Source: Lophius americanus (lineage: Eukaryota; Chordata; Actinopteri; Lophiiformes; Lophiidae). From it: a stretch of DNA of 64,000 nt. The position numbers were made by a program, and so were the translations under genes. This document shows positions 61,385-64,000 of the stretch, piece by piece (position 1 is the first letter of the stretch; every line of letters starts with the position of its first letter). Below the pieces are notes generated by a model that had not been told where the DNA came from, ran no database searches, and was given only the letters and a program-made list of their open reading frames with translations. The DNA lies in the NCBI GenBank assembly GCA_037951165.1, contig JBBDHG010000127.1, forward strand, positions 646,001-710,000, written 5' to 3'.

Positions 61385-61570
61385 TTAGGATTTCTCAATA
61401 GCCATAGTCAATGTTATTTCCTCCGTGGCCCATTCGACTCATGGTGTCCAACAGAGCTCCATCATTGGCCCCCCTTGCTCTTGGTGGTAGCATGAACATG
61501 CTACCACCAAGAGCAACCAAGGTCATATTATAAACAATTTCTGTCATTCCAAGATTCCAACCACTAACGG
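61385..61570 (+). pseudogene. LINE reverse-transcriptase fragment, copy 2, interrupted by a hairpin
   Basis: The plus frame reads AIVNVISSVAHSTHGVQQSS then IIGPP and aligns with the copy at 36690 (AMINASYFAAPLTYNVPQGP then IRGPLL). Its block 'LGPLLF-LY' is broken by an inverted repeat, after which MLPPRATKVI resumes the TLPLGNVI block. The catalytic YADD is not seen. Confidence 0.6.
61475..61516. repeat. Perfect hairpin, 20-nt arms
   Basis: Left arm 61475-61494, loop AA, right arm 61497-61516, all 20 positions paired. It sits inside the LINE fragment. Confidence 0.95.
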
Positions 61571-61752
61571 GTGCCATTGTAGCAAGATAATCAATGTTAT
61601 TCTGACTCAATGTTCACCCGTCAACTATTACAATGTTATGGCTGGTCTGTGCACAATGGAAGGATTACATCTGTTTTCTAACAGTAAATGACAATAAGCT
61701 TGAACTTAAACATTTAACACTTACTTTAATTTGACGAGCAGTCACGTAAAAC

Positions 61753-61971
61753 TCAGGAAGCACTCGTAATCATAGAGCAGACATTAAACCTTGTCCAACC
61801 AGCATCGTATTTAATACCAGTGAGTCTAACAACTGACTCACTCTGTGTATTCAACAGTTTCCTGGCACGAGGCACAAAGGAACGTCTTGCCCTGTTAGAC
61901 CTCAGGGCAATAAAATACTGCCAATTTATTGCTATCCCAAATGAGAGAAACCACTGACTTATATATAGCAA
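61753..61971 (-). pseudogene. Possible C-terminal fragment of a LINE or other retroelement protein
   Basis: The minus frame includes ALRSNRARRSFVPRARKLLN. The 'R-R-SFVP-A-KLLN' pattern resembles the C-terminal end of non-LTR retroelement ORF2 proteins in fish. It is opposite in strand to the reverse-transcriptase scrap at 61385, so the two are not one insertion. Tentative. Confidence 0.35.
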
Positions 61972-63618
61972 ATAACATTTTTACAAGGAAAAAAAAAAAT
62001 CATTTCTAATTTTCTGTCAAACAAGATTTTGATCTGTAACAAATTCACCTTAGTTATTTTCATATATGACTATTTCGCTGTATTGAAATCCCACGCGATA
62101 CATGTTGAACCAGTAGAGTCAGAAAGCTTTTAATTTTTGTCCTGAATCTGACAGCGGTGTCTTATAATACATTCAAACCCTGTGGGGTACGAATTAATGA
62201 CTGCATTGACAATTTTATTAATATTGTGACTTTATTCTTGAAAATGTTTAGTTTTTTAACCGTTCAATATGGCCATAATACTAAGCCATAACCATCAGAG
62301 CAGGAAAAAGCAGTTAGATTTCCCCCAGACATTCATATGAGGACATGACAACCATTATTTAACCCTCAGACAAACATAAAAGAACCAACGGCCTCCTTCT
62401 CTCAGAATTTTAGACTGCTGGCTTTGGGTTACAGGATACACACTCCAGGTTGTACTATCATGTCGTAGTGATCTTAGAAAAAAACGTTCTCTTTGGTCAC
62501 TCAGCATGGCCGCGCTCATGCTACACCTGCCTGAGGCGAAGCTGCTGCAGAAGAGTCAGTTCATGTTTGAAGGTTAATGGACGACCTCCGTTGCTGATTG
62601 GAAACCGAGCCGCTCCTCTTAGCCTTTTTTCTCCTTTTATGGTTTTGGTTTTCTGTCGGGCAATTAATCTTCTCAATGGACGCAGTCTGGATCTCAATCC
62701 TGTTGTCTGCTTCGGTTTCAGGGCTGGCTAATGAAAACAAATATGAGTGCTGTCTGTGCAGACTGTGTTTGCTGAACAGACGGAGTCCTCAGTCTGCAAG
62801 GAGAAAAACCCGCCACGCACCGTCTGCGTGATCCACTCAGCAACTGGGAGATCAGAACAGCTGAACAGAAAGTCATTTATCTCATTAGTAATAGCATTAG
62901 ATAAACCTTTGTGAAGTAATACGACACCCTTTGTGAAATGATATTTCCATATCGTCTTAATGAAGATATCATAGCAGAGCCATGCTGGACCAGTGGTGGG
63001 TAGTAACTGGGTAATATTAGGTCATATTACATTTACCCAACGATTTACTAATTTGAAGTACTTGTATTTTATGTTACTCATTACTTCAAATATAACAATT
63101 TTTCAAACACTTCACTCGTGTTTGTAAGTATTTCTTCGGAGACTGAGAAGATGCTTCTTCCTATAATGATTAATAAACAATTAAGAATCCATCCAAAACA
63201 TCCATTTGGATCCCAAAACATTTGGGATCCAAAACAGGCTGATCTTATGAAAAGTTGACTCTTTACAGAAACGTGTTTCTCACATGAGGCTATAAAGGGG
63301 ATAACGATGATCCTGTGTGTGTAATAAAATGCTCCGTTTCATGAAGTAGTTAGTAGTTAGATTTCTTCTTTTATAACTTTAATATTAGCAGCAAAAATAT
63401 GGACCAACAGTAATATTTATTCAAATAGAATAGCGAAAAATATTAAAAAGGACCCTTCTACTGCACAGTGCGTATATTTACTCTCATACTGCAAGTAAAC
63501 TTTACTTAAATACTTTTACTCTATGAAGGTTTTGCAGTTTTTTTAATTTTACATATCTGTACTTTTCAGAACAGGTCTGTTACCTTAGTAAATAATCTTT
63601 ACTTTTTGGGGGGAAAAA
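61972..63618. other. Intergenic DNA
   Basis: No gene firmly recognised. A short exon-like frame at 62506-62572 is discussed in the findings. Confidence 0.45.
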
Positions 63619-63818
63619 TAGGTAGGTAGTTAGGTAGGTACGTAGGTACTAAGTGGGTAAATGGGTGGGTAGGTAGGTAGGTGCTAGATGGGTAGGTAGG
63701 TAGGTAGGTAGTAGGTAGGTACGTACTAAGTAGGTGGGTAGGTAGGTAGATGCTAGGTAGGTACATACTAAGTAGGTCGGTAGGTAGGTAGGTATTAGGT
63801 AGGTAGGTTGGTGGGTAT
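63619..63818. repeat. (GGTA)n tetranucleotide array with higher-order order
   Basis: About 200 bp of GGTA units broken by recurring TACTAAGT (about 63646, 63724, 63766) and TGCTAG/TATTAG interruptions. Confidence 0.92.
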
Positions 63819-63965
63819 ATTAGTCAGTTTTTATCACTTCATGTAGGGCTAAAGAGACATCTCTCACAATTATCATACTATAATAGAATCTAGATCCGTT
63901 CTTGTCAGTCCTTACCTTGATAAAGGTGAGAATTAAAGTGATTTGATTTACATTCACTTGTTATT

Positions 63966-64000
63966 ATATCCCCAGAAAGTCAAAAAACTACTTCAGGGAT
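63966..64000 (+). repeat. Start of another family Y copy, cut by the window edge
   Basis: tatatccccagaaagtcaaa followed by aaactacttcagggat matches the 5' end of the copies at 22788 and 47347. Confidence 0.5.

Noticed and set aside
63619..63818. Regular array that might suggest a CRISPR or satellite
   Set aside because: Four-base units with no spacers, in a vertebrate genome; an ordinary tetranucleotide array.

Overview
This is vertebrate nuclear DNA, almost certainly from a teleost fish. The genes are split into many short exons with GT-AG introns, and about 60% or more of the window is non-coding. That non-coding DNA is full of microsatellites (AT, CA, GATA-type, GA, ATT, GGTA) and of interspersed repeats of fish type: tRNA-headed SINE-like copies, Tc1 and hAT transposase relics, and LINE reverse-transcriptase scraps. 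No bacterial operons, CRISPR arrays, rRNA genes or convincing tRNA genes were seen. The species cannot be named from the sequence.

Three protein genes are supported. (1) At the left edge (661-774, +) lies the last coding exon of an actin-binding LIM protein, best matched to ablim3; it encodes the C-terminal villin headpiece. (2) At 20075-34051 (+) is afap1l1 (actin filament-associated protein 1-like 1), resolved here into 19 coding exons that join in frame to 745 residues, with an N-terminal region, a proline-rich stretch, two PH domains, a coiled coil and the usual C-terminal tail. (3) At 39647-35469 (-) is a Cys-loop GABA-A receptor subunit of pi type (gabrp, or the fish zeta paralogue), resolved into nine exons joining in frame to 450 residues. 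afap1l1 and gabrp converge tail to tail across about 1.4 kb. The order ablim3-afap1l1 matches human 5q32; GABRP lies elsewhere on human 5q. ablim3 and afap1l1 both act on actin, but nothing in the window shows co-regulation.

Layout: 1-774 end of ablim3; 0.8-19.8 kb intergenic with repeats; 20-34 kb afap1l1; 35.5-39.6 kb gabrp; 39.6-64 kb gene-poor and repeat-rich. The last block holds a truncated Tc1-like element (43.2-44.2 kb), a frameshifted hAT/SCAND3-ZBED-like transposase relic (46.5-47.3 kb), a cluster of one dispersed repeat family (44.3-48.4 kb), a 760-bp cryptically simple TTTA/ATTTAGA region (52.2-53.0 kb), a 1.1-kb element built on ACAGTAAAA motifs (58.2-59.4 kb), and two near-perfect hairpins (56.95 and 61.48 kb).

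I did not find a convincing new multi-gene system. The best leads are the two hairpins, one of which replaces part of a LINE reverse-transcriptase reading frame; two home-recognised dispersed repeat families with several copies in the window; the CATGTAAA/TCCGAAAA motif element at 17.4-17.9 kb; a 28-bp triple repeat with p53-half-site-like cores in afap1l1 intron 1; and two unusual splice donors (GC in afap1l1, GTCTGC in gabrp).
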